From JAAXGX01 sp965203565 (GTDB lineage Bacteria > Acidobacteriota > Vicinamibacteria > Vicinamibacterales > UBA8438): a stretch of 64,000 bases of DNA. Each line of letters begins with the position of its first letter. The first letter of the stretch is position 1. The notes under the pieces were generated by a model. The model worked only from the letters and a program-made list of their open reading frames with translations, did no database searches and was not told the DNA's origin. Below are positions 18,997 to 28,323 of this stretch, piece by piece. The position numbers and the translations under genes are program-made. The DNA is taken from assembly GCA_965203565.1 (NCBI GenBank), contig OZ241896.1:1240001-1304000 (forward strand), written 5' to 3'.

Positions 18997-20380
18997 ACCG
19001 CGTCTGCGCGTCGCGCGCGAGTGACGCCACCTCCTCCTTGAACGCGCGTCCGCGCTCGGCATAGTCGCGGAACATGTCCAGGCTCGCGCACGCCGGCGCG
19101 AGCAGCACCGCGCCGCCGCGCGGCGCCAGCGCGAACGCCGATCGGACCGCGTCCCGCATCGTCGCGGCCTCCCGCACCTCCACCGTCCGGCCGAGGGCGG
19201 CGCGGATGGCCTCGCGCGCCTCGCCGATCGCCACCGCCGCCCGCGCCCGCGTTCGGAGCGCGGGACGCAGTTCGGCCAGGTCCCCTCCCTTGAACCGCCC
19301 GCCCATGATGACGACCACGTCACGCTCGAAACTCTCGATCGACGCGCGCGCCGCCAGCACGTTCGTCGCCTTCGAGTCGTTGACGAATCGGACGCCGCCG
19401 ATGCGGCCGACCGTCTCGAGCGCGTGCTCGACGCCGTCGAACGCCCGCACCGCGCGCTCCATCGCCCGGGGCGACACCCCGGCGACGCATCCCGCGGCCG
19501 CCGCGGCCAGCACGTCGCCGAGCAGATGCCGGCCGGGGAGGCGCACCGCGGACAGCGGCACGAGCGGGCGATCGCCGTCGCGCGACCGGCGGACGACCGC
19601 GTCGTCCGAGACCACGATCCCGTCGTCGATCGCCGACGCCAGGGCGAACCGGACCGGCCGCGCCCGGCCCAGGCGCGCGAGCCTGAGGACGATCGGGTCG
19701 TCCGCGTTGATCACCATCGCGTCGCGGTCCGTCTGGTTGGCGAAGATGCGGGCCTTGGCGGCGGCGTACTCCTCGAAGCTGGCGTGGCGGTCCATGTGGT
19801 CGGGCGCCAGGTTCAGGAAGACCGCAATCCACGGATGGAACGTCCGCGTGAGCTCGAGCTGGAAGCTGCTCACCTCGACGACATGGATCGCGTCGGGGGT
19901 CGACGCCTCCACCTGGCTGCTGAGCGCCGTCCCGACGTTGCCTCCCACCACCGCCTTCCGGCCGTCGGCGTCGAGCATCCTCCCGGTGAGGACGGTCGTC
20001 GTCGACTTCCCCTTCGTTCCCGTCACCGCCACGATCCGCCCGCGCAGCCACCGCGCGGCAAGCTCCACTTCGCTGATGATCGGCGTCCCGCGGCGTTCCG
20101 CGGCGGCGACGGCCGGCAGGCGGGGCGACACCCCGGGGCTGAGCACGACCAGATCGGCGGCGGCCAGCGTCTCCGGCCGGTGCCCGCCCGGCTCGACGGT
20201 CACGCCGGCGGCGCGCAGCCGCGGCGCCGCGTCGACCGCCGGGCGCGCTTCGCTCAGGGTCACGCGCGCGCCGCGCCGGGCGAGGAGCTCCGCCGCGGCG
20301 ACGCCGCTGCGGGCCGCGCCGACCACGACGACGCGGCTGCCTGTGACGGAGAAGTCGCGCATGGCGCGTGCGGTCGTCAT
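18995..20380 (-). CDS. murD: UDP-N-acetylmuramoylalanine--D-glutamate ligase
   Basis: Adds D-glutamate to UDP-MurNAc-L-Ala. 461 residues: N-terminal UDP-binding domain (VVVGAARSGVAAAELL), ATP loop GTKGKSTTT at 121-129, NLAPDHMDRH, and NDSKATN near residue 320. ATG 20380 overlaps the mraY stop by 4 nt; a second methionine at residue 7 is a weaker alternative. Upstream genes of the pathway follow on the same strand. Confidence 0.97.
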   Translation of the reverse strand: MTTARAMRDFSVTGSRVVVVGAARSGVAAAELLARRGARVTLSEARPAVDAAPRLRAAGVTVEPGGHRPETLAAADLVVLSPGVSPRLPAVAAAERRGTPIISEVELAARWLRGRIVAVTGTKGKSTTTVLTGRMLDADGRKAVVGGNVGTALSSQVEASTPDAIHVVEVSSFQLELTRTFHPWIAVFLNLAPDHMDRHASFEEYAAAKARIFANQTDRDAMVINADDPIVLRLARLGRARPVRFALASAIDDGIVVSDDAVVRRSRDGDRPLVPLSAVRLPGRHLLGDVLAAAAAGCVAGVSPRAMERAVRAFDGVEHALETVGRIGGVRFVNDSKATNVLAARASIESFERDVVVIMGGRFKGGDLAELRPALRTRARAAVAIGEAREAIRAALGRTVEVREAATMRDAVRSAFALAPRGGAVLLAPACASLDMFRDYAERGRAFKEEVASLARDAQTR

Positions 20381-21462
20381 CGGAGTTTCAGGGTGGTCAG
20401 GCTGAACAGCGCGAAGACGATCGCCAGAATCAGGAACCGGCTGATCACCTTCGGCTCGCTCCACCCGATCAGCTCGCAGTGGTGATGCAGCGGGGCCATC
20501 CTGAACACGCGCTGGCCGGTCGTCTTGAACGCGCCGACCTGGATGATGACCGACAGCGCTTCGACGACGAACACCGCGCCGACGATCGGCAGCAGCAGCT
20601 CCTGCTTGATCAGCAGCGCCACGGTGCCGAGCGCGCCGCCGAGCGCGAGCGACCCCACGTCGCCCATGAAGACGTCGGCGGGATACGCGTTGTACCAGAG
20701 GAACCCCAACCCGGCGCCGACGAGCGAACCGCAGAAGATCGTGAGCTCCGCCGCGGGCGGAAAGTGCGCCAGCAGCAGATAGTCGGCGAGCGCCGCATGG
20801 CCGCTCACGTACGCCAGCGCCGTGAACGCCGCCGCCGCCACCGTGAAGACGCCGATGGCGAGGCCGTCGAGGCCGTCGGTCAGGTTCACGGCGTTCGACG
20901 CGCTGACCAGCACCAGCACGGCGAACAGGACGTAGAGCCAGCCGAGATCCGGCATCAGCGCCTCGAAGAACGGGAAGACCAGCCGGGTGTCGTAGAGGCC
21001 GCCGCCGCTCAACGTGAGCAGGGCGAACCCGACGCCGACGGCGACGAGGCACTGGAGCGCCAGCTTGTACTGGGGCCGGAGTCCGTGATGCGATCCGTGA
21101 ACCACCTTCAGGTAGTCGTCGAGGAACCCGATGACGCCGAACGCGGCCGTCGAGCAGACGGCGATCCAGACGTACGGGTTCCGCAGATCGACCCAGAGCA
21201 AGGTCGGCGTGAGGGCGGCGCCCAGAATCAGCACGCCGCCCATCGTGGGGGTTCCTTCCTTGGTGCGATGCGCCTGCGGCCCGTCGTCGCGAACGACCTG
21301 ACCGATCTGCCGCCGGCGCAGGAACCGGATCGCCCGCGGCCCCGCGGCCAGCATGAGCACGAAGGCGGTCAGGCTGGCGGCGGCGGTGCGGAACGTGATG
21401 TACTGCACGACGTTGAGCGCCGACAGCTCGGTGTGCAGCGGGAACAGCAGGTGGTACAGCAC
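20377..21462 (-). CDS. mraY: Phospho-N-acetylmuramoyl-pentapeptide transferase MraY
   Basis: Integral membrane enzyme that makes lipid I from UDP-MurNAc-pentapeptide and undecaprenyl phosphate. 361 residues, about ten transmembrane helices, with GTPTMGG, FLDDYLK, NLTDGLDGLA and APLHHHCE, covering the magnesium- and substrate-binding residues. The start is a GTG at 21462 sharing one base with the murF TAG stop (TAGTG), with AGAGGA upstream; the family N-terminus begins exactly here. Confidence 0.97.
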   Translation of the reverse strand: MLYHLLFPLHTELSALNVVQYITFRTAAASLTAFVLMLAAGPRAIRFLRRRQIGQVVRDDGPQAHRTKEGTPTMGGVLILGAALTPTLLWVDLRNPYVWIAVCSTAAFGVIGFLDDYLKVVHGSHHGLRPQYKLALQCLVAVGVGFALLTLSGGGLYDTRLVFPFFEALMPDLGWLYVLFAVLVLVSASNAVNLTDGLDGLAIGVFTVAAAAFTALAYVSGHAALADYLLLAHFPPAAELTIFCGSLVGAGLGFLWYNAYPADVFMGDVGSLALGGALGTVALLIKQELLLPIVGAVFVVEALSVIIQVGAFKTTGQRVFRMAPLHHHCELIGWSEPKVISRFLILAIVFALFSLTTLKLR

Positions 21463-22877
21463 TAGCGTTCCTCTCGCAACCGGTCGACGATCCGGTCCAT
21501 CCCGATCCCCCGCGAACCCTTGACGAGAACCACGTCGCCCGCCCGCACGATCGCCGCCGTCCGATCGGCCGCTTCCGCACCGGCCGCGAACGTGGCGACG
21601 GCCGCTTCCTCCAGACCGGCGGCGCGGGCCCCGGCCGCCAGCGCCTCGGCCGACTCCCCCCCGACCGCCACCACGACGTCGAATCCGGCCTCGACGGCCG
21701 CCCGCCCGCACGACTCGTGCAACGCGGCGGACCGCGCGCCCAGCTCGAGCATCTCGCCCAGGACGGCGACGCGGCGGACGCGCCCCGACTCGCGGCCGAC
21801 CGCGTCGAGGGCCGCCCGGAGCGCGGCCGGGCTGGAGTTGTAGGTGTCGTCGACGATCGTCACGCCGCCAGCCTCGACGACCTGCCCCCGGCGGGGCTGA
21901 GGCGCGCAGTCGGCCACCCTTGCCGCGAGCCGATCGAGCGGCACGTCGAACTGCCCGGCGACGGCGACGGCGGCGGCGACGTTGGCCAGTTGGCCGTACC
22001 CCAGCAGCGGCGTCCGCACCGGCGCCGACCCGGCCGGCGTCCGGAGGGTGGCCGCCATCCCGCGCAGCCCCAGCGACCGGACCTCCGCGGCGGTCACGTC
22101 CGCGGCGGTCTCGACCCCGAACGTGGTGACCCGCCCCGGAAAACCGGCCGCCCGCGCCATCACGCGCGGGTCGCCGGCGTTCGCCACGAGCCGCGTGTCC
22201 GGCGTCGCCCCTTCCAGGATTTCCGCCTTGGCGTCGGCGATCGCCTCCACCGAGTCGAAGAACGCGGAGTGGACCTCGGCGACGTTCGTCCAGACGCGCA
22301 CGTCCGGATCGGCGACGTCCACGAGCGTGCGGATCTCTCCTGCGTGATTCATGCCCAACTCGACGACGGCGATCTCCGGCTCATGACGCAGCTCGAGCAG
22401 CGACAGGGGCAAGCCGATCTGGTTGTTCAGATTGCCCGCGCTGCGGAACACCCGGTACGCGCCGGCGAGCAGCCATGCGACGATCTCCTTGGTCGTCGTC
22501 TTGCCGACGCTGCCGGTGACGCCGATGACGCGCGCGCTCGATCGGCGCCGCACGAACCGGCCGATGCGCTGCAGGGCGCGCGTCGTATCGGCCGCGGCGA
22601 TCACGAACGGCGATCCCGGCGTCCCGGCGCCGGTCCCGACCGACGACAGGTCGCTGACCACCACGCCGGCGGCCCCCTTGCGGACCGCCTCCGGGACGAA
22701 CCGATGGCCGTCGAACCGCGCGCCGCGGAGGGCGATGAACAGATCGCCCTTCCGGACGCGGCGGCTGTCGATGGCGAACCGGTCGACCCGCGTCTCGGGA
22801 GGCCCGGCCGTGAGCCGCCCCCCGCTCGCAGCGGCCAGCTCGCCCGCGCGAAGCACCAGCGGCCTGCGGTTCGGCAC
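21462..22877 (-). CDS. murF: UDP-MurNAc-tripeptide--D-Ala-D-Ala ligase
   Basis: Completes the cytoplasmic pentapeptide by adding D-Ala-D-Ala. 471 residues with the N-terminal DSRRVRKGDLFIAL motif, ATP loop TGSVGKTTT (121-129), SAGNLNNQIGLP, ELGMNHAGEI and DDTYNSSPAA. It lies 9 nt after murE and overlaps mraY by one base. Confidence 0.97.
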   Translation of the reverse strand: MPNRRPLVLRAGELAAASGGRLTAGPPETRVDRFAIDSRRVRKGDLFIALRGARFDGHRFVPEAVRKGAAGVVVSDLSSVGTGAGTPGSPFVIAAADTTRALQRIGRFVRRRSSARVIGVTGSVGKTTTKEIVAWLLAGAYRVFRSAGNLNNQIGLPLSLLELRHEPEIAVVELGMNHAGEIRTLVDVADPDVRVWTNVAEVHSAFFDSVEAIADAKAEILEGATPDTRLVANAGDPRVMARAAGFPGRVTTFGVETAADVTAAEVRSLGLRGMAATLRTPAGSAPVRTPLLGYGQLANVAAAVAVAGQFDVPLDRLAARVADCAPQPRRGQVVEAGGVTIVDDTYNSSPAALRAALDAVGRESGRVRRVAVLGEMLELGARSAALHESCGRAAVEAGFDVVVAVGGESAEALAAGARAAGLEEAAVATFAAGAEAADRTAAIVRAGDVVLVKGSRGIGMDRIVDRLREER

Positions 22878-22886
22878 GACTGCGTC

Positions 22887-24365
22887 TCATCCCACTCGTA
22901 CGCCGGCGCGCTGCGCCGCCAGCGCCTCGCGCGCCGCCACTGCATCGTCGAACGGCGTCGAACGGCTTCCGCACGTCTGACGCCGTTCGTGTCCCTTGCC
23001 CGCTATCACCACCGTGTCGCCCGGCCCGGCGTCGCGGATCGCCCGCGCAATCGCCGCCGCCCGGTCGAGGACGGTCAGCCGCGGCGTCCGGCAGGTCGCC
23101 AGGCCGCGCGTGATCTCCTCCGCGATCCGGGCCGGGTCTTCCGAGCGCGGGTTGTCCGACGTCACGATCACGCGATCGGCGAGGCGCCCCGCCACCGCGC
23201 CCATCAGGGGCCGCTTCGACGCGTCCCGGTCGCCGCCGCACCCGAAGACCGCGATCAGGCGGCCGCGCGTGATCTCCCGGGACGTCTCGAGCAGCACCCG
23301 CAACGCATCGTCCGTGTGCGCGAAGTCCACGATGACGGTGACGGCGTCGCCGGGCGTCGAGACCACCTGCATGCGGCCCGGCGCCTGCGCCATCGCTGCG
23401 ATCCCCTCCTGAATCGCCGGCGTCGGCAGGTCGAGCGCCACGCCCGCGGCGGCCGCCGCGAGGACGTTGGCGGCGTTGCCCCGGCCGAGCAGCGGCGACC
23501 GCAGGCGCAGCCGGCCGCGGGCCGTCCTGGCGTCGACGTCGATCCCGCGGACCGACAGCTCGATCCGCTCCGGCGTCACGTCGGCCGCGGCGTTGACGCC
23601 GTACGTCACCGGCCGCTTCACCTCGGCGGCCAGCGCGCGCCCGTACGGATCGTCGACGTTGACCACGGCCGGCGCCGCGTCGCCCGCCAGCTCGAACAGC
23701 CGGCGCTTCGCGTTGAAGTAGCTCGTCATGTCGCCGTGGAAGTCGAGATGGTCGCGGGTCAGGTTGGTGAAGACGGCCGCATCGAACTCGACCTGATCCA
23801 CGCGCCGCAGCGCGAGCGCGTGCGACGACGCCTCCATGGCGCACGCCCGGAGCCGTCGATCGACCATCCGTCTCAGCAGGGCTTGCAGGTCCGGGGCTTC
23901 GGGCGTGGTGCGCTCCGCCGCCTGCTCGTCGTCCGCGATCCGGTACGACACCGAGCCGATCCGCCCGCACGGCAGGCCGGCGTGATCGAGGATGCTTTCG
24001 ATCAGGTAGGTGGTCGTGGTCTTGCCGTTCGTGCCGGTCACTCCGACGACGACGAGCTTGCGGCTCGGATGGTCGTTGAAGGCTGCGCTCAGGGCGGCGA
24101 GCGCCGCCCGCGCGTCGGCCGTTGCGATCCACGGCGCGCCGAAGCCGGGCGGGCCGGGCGTCTCGGCGACGACGGCCGATGCGCCGCGCGCCCGCGCCTC
24201 TTCCGCGAACCGGGCTCCGTCATGCCGCAGTCCCCGGATCGCCACGAAGACGCCGCCGGGTTCGAGCGTGCGCGAGTCGCAGGCCACGCCGGTCACGGCG
24301 GCGCCGGACGGAGCGGCCGGCGGCTGCTCGATCCCGGCGCGTCCGAACAGTTCAGCGACCGTCAT
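22887..24365 (-). CDS. murE: UDP-MurNAc-L-Ala-D-Glu--meso-diaminopimelate ligase
   Basis: Adds the third residue of the stem peptide. 492 residues with CDSRTLEPGGVFVAI, ATP loop GTNGKTTTT (111-119), ASSHAL, and the substrate motif DNPR in TSDNPRSEDP, which marks meso-diaminopimelate rather than lysine specificity. ATG 24365 lies 11 nt after the ftsI stop. The open frame upstream is a shadow of ftsI. Confidence 0.97.
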   Translation of the reverse strand: MTVAELFGRAGIEQPPAAPSGAAVTGVACDSRTLEPGGVFVAIRGLRHDGARFAEEARARGASAVVAETPGPPGFGAPWIATADARAALAALSAAFNDHPSRKLVVVGVTGTNGKTTTTYLIESILDHAGLPCGRIGSVSYRIADDEQAAERTTPEAPDLQALLRRMVDRRLRACAMEASSHALALRRVDQVEFDAAVFTNLTRDHLDFHGDMTSYFNAKRRLFELAGDAAPAVVNVDDPYGRALAAEVKRPVTYGVNAAADVTPERIELSVRGIDVDARTARGRLRLRSPLLGRGNAANVLAAAAAGVALDLPTPAIQEGIAAMAQAPGRMQVVSTPGDAVTVIVDFAHTDDALRVLLETSREITRGRLIAVFGCGGDRDASKRPLMGAVAGRLADRVIVTSDNPRSEDPARIAEEITRGLATCRTPRLTVLDRAAAIARAIRDAGPGDTVVIAGKGHERRQTCGSRSTPFDDAVAAREALAAQRAGVRVG

Positions 24366-24376
24366 GGCGACTTCAC

Positions 24377-26452
24377 CTAGCAGCCCGGCGGGTGTTCCGG
24401 ACGCCGTTCGAGATGGAGCGCCACGGTGCTCCCGTAGTCGACGGCGGCGCCCGGACCCGGTTCGTGACTCGTGACGAAACCGTCGCCGGCCACCCGCACG
24501 CCGACGCGAAGCGGACCGATCGCCTCGAGCGCGCGCCGCGCGCTCAGGCCGCGCAGGTCCGGCATGACCCGGCGGCCGGCGGCCGCATCGCGCTGCGGCG
24601 GCGCCCGCCGGACGGCCGGGGACGGCGGCGCCGGCGTCCGCGCCAGGACGGCCGGATTCGGGCGGCTCGTCGGCGGTACGCCCAACTGCCGGAGCGAGGC
24701 TTCCGCGATGCGCCGGAACACGGGCGCCGCGACCGCGCCGCCCGTGAACGCCGCTCCGCGCGGCGTGTCGATCATCACCGCCACGGTGATCGCGGGCGCC
24801 CGCGACGGTACGAACCCGACGAACGTCGCGTTGTGGTCGACGTCCGAATACCGGCCGTCGATCACCTTCTCGGCGGTCCCCGTCTTGCCGGCGACCGTGA
24901 ATCCGGGGATCCCGGCCGAACGCGCGGTGCCGCGCTCGACGACCGCCTCCAGAATGCCGGTCAGCTCCGCCGCCGTCTCCTGCGCAATCGCCCGGCGGAT
25001 CACCCGGCTCGGCCGCTCTTCGCGCACGCCGTCGCGGATGACCGCGCGGACGGCGCGCGGCTCCATCAGCACGCCGCCGTTCGCGGCGGCGCTCACCGCC
25101 ACCGCCAGCTGGAGCGGCGTGACCGCCACCTGGTACCCCATCGACAACGACGCCACGCCCCGCTCGTCCAGATCGTCCGGCCGGTGCACGATGCCCGGAC
25201 TCTGGCCCGGCAGATCGGGCGACAGCGCCCGGCCGAACCCGAACCGGCGCACGTACCGGCTGAGCCGCTCGGGGCCGATCCGCAGTCCGACCTCGATCGT
25301 CCCGACGTTGCTCGACTTGACGACGACGTCCTCGAGTGACAGCACGTCGTGCGTGACCATGTCGAGCACGTCGGCGCCGCCGACCCGAACGAAGCCCGCG
25401 CTGACGTCGAACAGCTCGTCGCGCTTGGCCGCCCCTTCCTCGAGCGCGGCCGAAGTGGTCACGATCTTGAAGACCGATCCGGGCTCGTAGATGTCCTGCA
25501 CGGCGCGGTTGCGCAGAGCCGCCGTCGGCGAATCGGCGAACGCGTTCGGGTTGAAGGTCGGCTCGTTGGCGAGCGCGAGCAGCTCTCCGGTCCGCGGGTC
25601 CATCACCACGACGGCGCCGCCGTCGGCGCCGTGCTCGCGAACGGCGGCGCGCAACTCCCGCTCGGCGATGTGCTGAAGGTACTTGTCGATGGTCAGCTCT
25701 ATCGTCGCGCCGGCCGTCGGGGGCCGCTCGACCCGGCCGAACACCTGGCGCCGGGCGTCGGTCTGGATGAGCACCTTCCCCGGGCGGCCCCGGATCTCGT
25801 GGTCGTAGGCCGACTCGACGCCGCTGAGCCCCTGGCTGTCGATGCCGACGTAACCGAGCAGGTGCGCGGCCATCTCCTTGTTGGGGTAGTACCGCCGGTC
25901 CTCCTTCAGGAACCCCACCCCGTCGAGCTCGAGCGCCGCGACGCGCCACGCGACGTCCGGCGAAACCTTCCGTGCGACGTACGCGAATCCGCGGTTCCGG
26001 CCGAGCCGCTCCTCGATGGCCCGCCGCCGCTCGGCGCCGCAGGCCAGTGCGCGGCACAGCGCGTCGGCCGTGGCGGCGGGGTCTTCGACGTCGGTCGGCG
26101 CCGCGTAGATGGTGTCGGCGTCGACGCTGTAGGCGAGCACGCGGCCTGCGCGATCCTTGATCTCTCCGCGCTGCGGATGGGCCGTGATGCTGCGGTTCTG
26201 CTGCCGCTGCGCCAGTTCGACGAGATGGTCGCGGCGTATCACCTGCAGGTGGACGAGCCGGACCTCGATCACGAGGAGCCACAGGGCGAAGAAGGCGACG
26301 CCGGCCAGCAGCCTCCGGCGCATGACCGGCCGCCAGGCGTCCGAACGCGGGAGGGGCCGGCTGCGTTCGCGGCGCCCCCGGCTGCGCGCGCCGCGGCCGG
26401 CCGCCGGCTGGTACAGCGGCAGCCGTCTACGGTCGTCCCGCCGCTTCGTCAA
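24377..26452 (-). CDS. ftsI: Septal class B penicillin-binding protein FtsI (PBP3) with PASTA domain
   Basis: Transpeptidase that cross-links septal peptidoglycan with FtsW. 691 residues: a basic low-complexity N-terminus, one transmembrane segment (about 47-64), a PBP dimerisation domain, then the acyl-enzyme site with S326 and K329 (PGSVFKI), S380-x-N382 and K523-T-G. The last 70 residues form one PASTA domain (VMPDLRGLSARRALEAIG). The start at 26452 overlaps ftsL by 26 nt; Met44 is an alternative that would remove the basic extension. PASTA domains in class B enzymes suggest a spore-former- or Acidobacteria/Myxococcota-like version. Confidence 0.95.
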   Translation of the reverse strand: MTKRRDDRRRLPLYQPAAGRGARSRGRRERSRPLPRSDAWRPVMRRRLLAGVAFFALWLLVIEVRLVHLQVIRRDHLVELAQRQQNRSITAHPQRGEIKDRAGRVLAYSVDADTIYAAPTDVEDPAATADALCRALACGAERRRAIEERLGRNRGFAYVARKVSPDVAWRVAALELDGVGFLKEDRRYYPNKEMAAHLLGYVGIDSQGLSGVESAYDHEIRGRPGKVLIQTDARRQVFGRVERPPTAGATIELTIDKYLQHIAERELRAAVREHGADGGAVVVMDPRTGELLALANEPTFNPNAFADSPTAALRNRAVQDIYEPGSVFKIVTTSAALEEGAAKRDELFDVSAGFVRVGGADVLDMVTHDVLSLEDVVVKSSNVGTIEVGLRIGPERLSRYVRRFGFGRALSPDLPGQSPGIVHRPDDLDERGVASLSMGYQVAVTPLQLAVAVSAAANGGVLMEPRAVRAVIRDGVREERPSRVIRRAIAQETAAELTGILEAVVERGTARSAGIPGFTVAGKTGTAEKVIDGRYSDVDHNATFVGFVPSRAPAITVAVMIDTPRGAAFTGGAVAAPVFRRIAEASLRQLGVPPTSRPNPAVLARTPAPPSPAVRRAPPQRDAAAGRRVMPDLRGLSARRALEAIGPLRVGVRVAGDGFVTSHEPGPGAAVDYGSTVALHLERRPEHPPGC

Positions 26453-26855
26453 CGGTCTCCTCCCGCCGGGTCGCGACGATCGACGGGTCAGGGCGCGCGG
26501 CCGGCGCGACCCGTTCGATGACGATCGCCTCGCCGCTGCCCGGAGCGACGAGGTTCAGGCGCCGGGTCGCGATCCGCTCGATCCGCGCCGGCGCCCGCAA
26601 CGTCTCTATCTCGAGCCGGAGATGCCGGTTGATCTCCAGCTCCCGGACGTGCTCCTGCTGCAGCTGCTCGATCCGGTACCCGTGCCGCAGCAGCTCGAAG
26701 TGCTGCCAGGCGGAGACCAGGACGACCGCTGCGCCGATGACGCCGATCACGCCCCAGCGCCGGAGCTCGCGCACCCACTTCTGGTCGACCTCCCGGACGA
26801 TCGGGTTGTTGCGCACGTCGCGCCGGATGACGTCCTCGAACTTCTGCCGGTTCAC
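26427..26855 (-). CDS. ftsL: Cell division protein FtsL
   Basis: Small bitopic divisome protein of 142 residues: about 33 cytoplasmic residues, a transmembrane segment (GVIGVIGAAVVLVSAW), a periplasmic coiled coil (RIEQLQQEHVRELEINRHLRL-like heptads), and a Pro-rich tail. Sequence conservation of FtsL is low, so the assignment rests on topology, size and position between rsmH and ftsI. Overlaps rsmH by 4 nt and ftsI by 26 nt. Confidence 0.88.
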   Translation of the reverse strand: MNRQKFEDVIRRDVRNNPIVREVDQKWVRELRRWGVIGVIGAAVVLVSAWQHFELLRHGYRIEQLQQEHVRELEINRHLRLEIETLRAPARIERIATRRLNLVAPGSGEAIVIERVAPAARPDPSIVATRREETVDEAAGRP

Positions 26856-27754
26856 GCCAGCCTCTCGGCGGCGCGCAGCTTCGCGCTGCGCGCGCGCGGA
26901 TTCCGCCCGACCTCTTCCGAAGCCGGGCGCAGGGGACGCTTCGTCAGGACGCGGACCGCCGTCTCCTGTCCGTGCTCAATCTCCCGCAGCGTCCGCTTGA
27001 CGATCCGGTCCTCCAGGGAGTGGAACGTGATGACGGCCAGCCGCGCGCCGGCCCGGAGCCGGCGGCAGGCCGCGTGCAGGAACCGGTCCAGGCCCTCCAG
27101 CTCCCGATTGACCCAGATGCGCAGCGCCTGGAAGGTCCGCGTGGCCGGATCGATGCGCCGCCGGCCGCGCGGCGCGACACGGCGCACGAGCGCGGCGAGC
27201 TGGCCGGTGGACGCGAGCGGCCGACGCCGCCGGCTCTCCACTATCGCCCGGGCGATCCGCCGCGCATGCCGTTCACCGCCGTACTCGAAGATCCGATCGG
27301 CCAGCGTCCGCTCCGATGCGTCGTGCAGCAGCTCCGCCGCGGTGACCCCTTCCGAGCGGTCGATGCGCATGTCGAGCGGCTCGTCGCGGCGGAAGCTGAA
27401 GCCGCGGCCGGCGGCGTCGAGCTGCGCCGAGGAGACTCCGAGATCGGCCAGCGCGCCGTCGACGGCCGCGATGCGGCGTTCGTCGAGCACGACGTCGAGC
27501 TGCCGGTAGTCCGCATGCGCCAGCTCGACGCGGCCGGCCCACGGGGCGAGGGCCGCCGCGGCCTGCGGCAGCGCCTCCCGGTCGCGGTCGATTCCCAGCA
27601 CGCGCCCGGCGCCCGCTTCGAGGAGCGCCCGCGCATGGCCGCCGGCGCCGACGGTGCAGTCGAGGTACCGGCCGCCGCGGCGCGGTTCGAGCAACGCCAC
27701 CAGCTCGGCCGGCATCACGGGCCGGTGCAGCGGCTGATCGCATTCGGAGCGCAT
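26852..27754 (-). CDS. rsmH: 16S rRNA (cytosine1402-N4)-methyltransferase RsmH (MraW)
   Basis: Methylates C1402 in the ribosomal decoding centre using SAM. 300 residues with HRPVMPAELV, the SAM-binding loop DCTVGAGGHA, DLGVSSAQLD, TRTFQALRIWVNREL and ITFHSLEDRIVKR, all family signatures. Second gene of the dcw cluster, 2 nt after mraZ. Confidence 0.97.
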   Translation of the reverse strand: MRSECDQPLHRPVMPAELVALLEPRRGGRYLDCTVGAGGHARALLEAGAGRVLGIDRDREALPQAAAALAPWAGRVELAHADYRQLDVVLDERRIAAVDGALADLGVSSAQLDAAGRGFSFRRDEPLDMRIDRSEGVTAAELLHDASERTLADRIFEYGGERHARRIARAIVESRRRRPLASTGQLAALVRRVAPRGRRRIDPATRTFQALRIWVNRELEGLDRFLHAACRRLRAGARLAVITFHSLEDRIVKRTLREIEHGQETAVRVLTKRPLRPASEEVGRNPRARSAKLRAAERLA

Positions 27755-27756
27755 CG

Positions 27757-28197
27757 TCAGATCCCGAACTCCGAGAGCGCGCGGGCGTCGTCCTCGGTGA
27801 ACGGCTGCTGGTCCAGCCGCGTGAGGAACCGGTCGTGGTTCCAGACCTCGAGGTAGTTGTACTTGCCGAAGACGTCGACCTCGCCCGCCATGCCGGCGGC
27901 GTCGCGCAGCCGCGTGTGCACCGAGACGCGCCCCTGCCTGTCGAGCTCCGCCGGTTGTCCGAAAAAGTTGACGCGGTCGAAGAACCGGTTCCGCGCCGGG
28001 TGGGTGGACGGAATGTTGGCGGCCCCTTCCTCGATGTCGACCCAGATCGGCATCGGATAGATCAGCACCGATTCGCCGGTGATGCTGGTCACGAACAGCG
28101 ACTCGCCGTACTTCTCCGTCAGCGGCGTCCGAAAGGCCGCGGGGATCTTGAGCCGCCCCTTGTCGTCGATCCTGGCCGAGAAAGAGCCTCTTAGCAC
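27757..28197 (-). CDS. mraZ: Transcriptional regulator MraZ
   Basis: AbrB-like DNA-binding protein that represses the dcw operon it heads. 146 residues with two MraZ repeats: LRGSFSARIDDKGRLKIPAAFR and AELDRQGRVSVHTRLRDAAG. The GTG at 28197 gives the usual LRGSF N-terminus and has TGGAG at 7-nt spacing; a GTG one codon earlier (28200) is possible. Upstream lie four TGG boxes and a strong promoter. Confidence 0.95.
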   Translation of the reverse strand: MLRGSFSARIDDKGRLKIPAAFRTPLTEKYGESLFVTSITGESVLIYPMPIWVDIEEGAANIPSTHPARNRFFDRVNFFGQPAELDRQGRVSVHTRLRDAAGMAGEVDVFGKYNYLEVWNHDRFLTRLDQQPFTEDDARALSEFGI

Positions 28198-28229
28198 CAC
28201 TTCACTCCACAAACGACCACTATAGTCCA
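28197..28229 (-). promoter_or_regulatory. Candidate MraZ operator: four GTGGW boxes at 10-nt period
   Basis: On the minus strand GTGGA/GTGGT occurs four times, with the complementary CCA at 28197, 28207, 28217 and 28227, an exact 10-bp helical period. MraZ of other bacteria binds tandem TGGGN boxes separated by 5 nt just upstream of its own gene, so this is the expected place and geometry; the third G of the classical box is replaced by A or T. The boxes span the predicted transcription start through the start codon. Confidence 0.7.
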
Positions 28230-28234
28230 CGCCG

Positions 28235-28263
28235 ATGTTAGGGGAGCGGGCAAGGCTTGTCAA
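28235..28263 (-). promoter_or_regulatory. Sigma-70 promoter of the dcw cluster
   Basis: TTGACA (28258-28263) and TAACAT (28235-28240) on the minus strand, separated by exactly 17 nt. The transcript would begin around 28228, inside the first TGG box of the putative MraZ operator. This is the best promoter I see in the window. Confidence 0.75.
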
Positions 28264-28323
28264 CGAAAAAACGGACGGCCACGTGCTACCATGTCGCCTG
28301 CACGTCGTTCCGACGCCTTCCGG

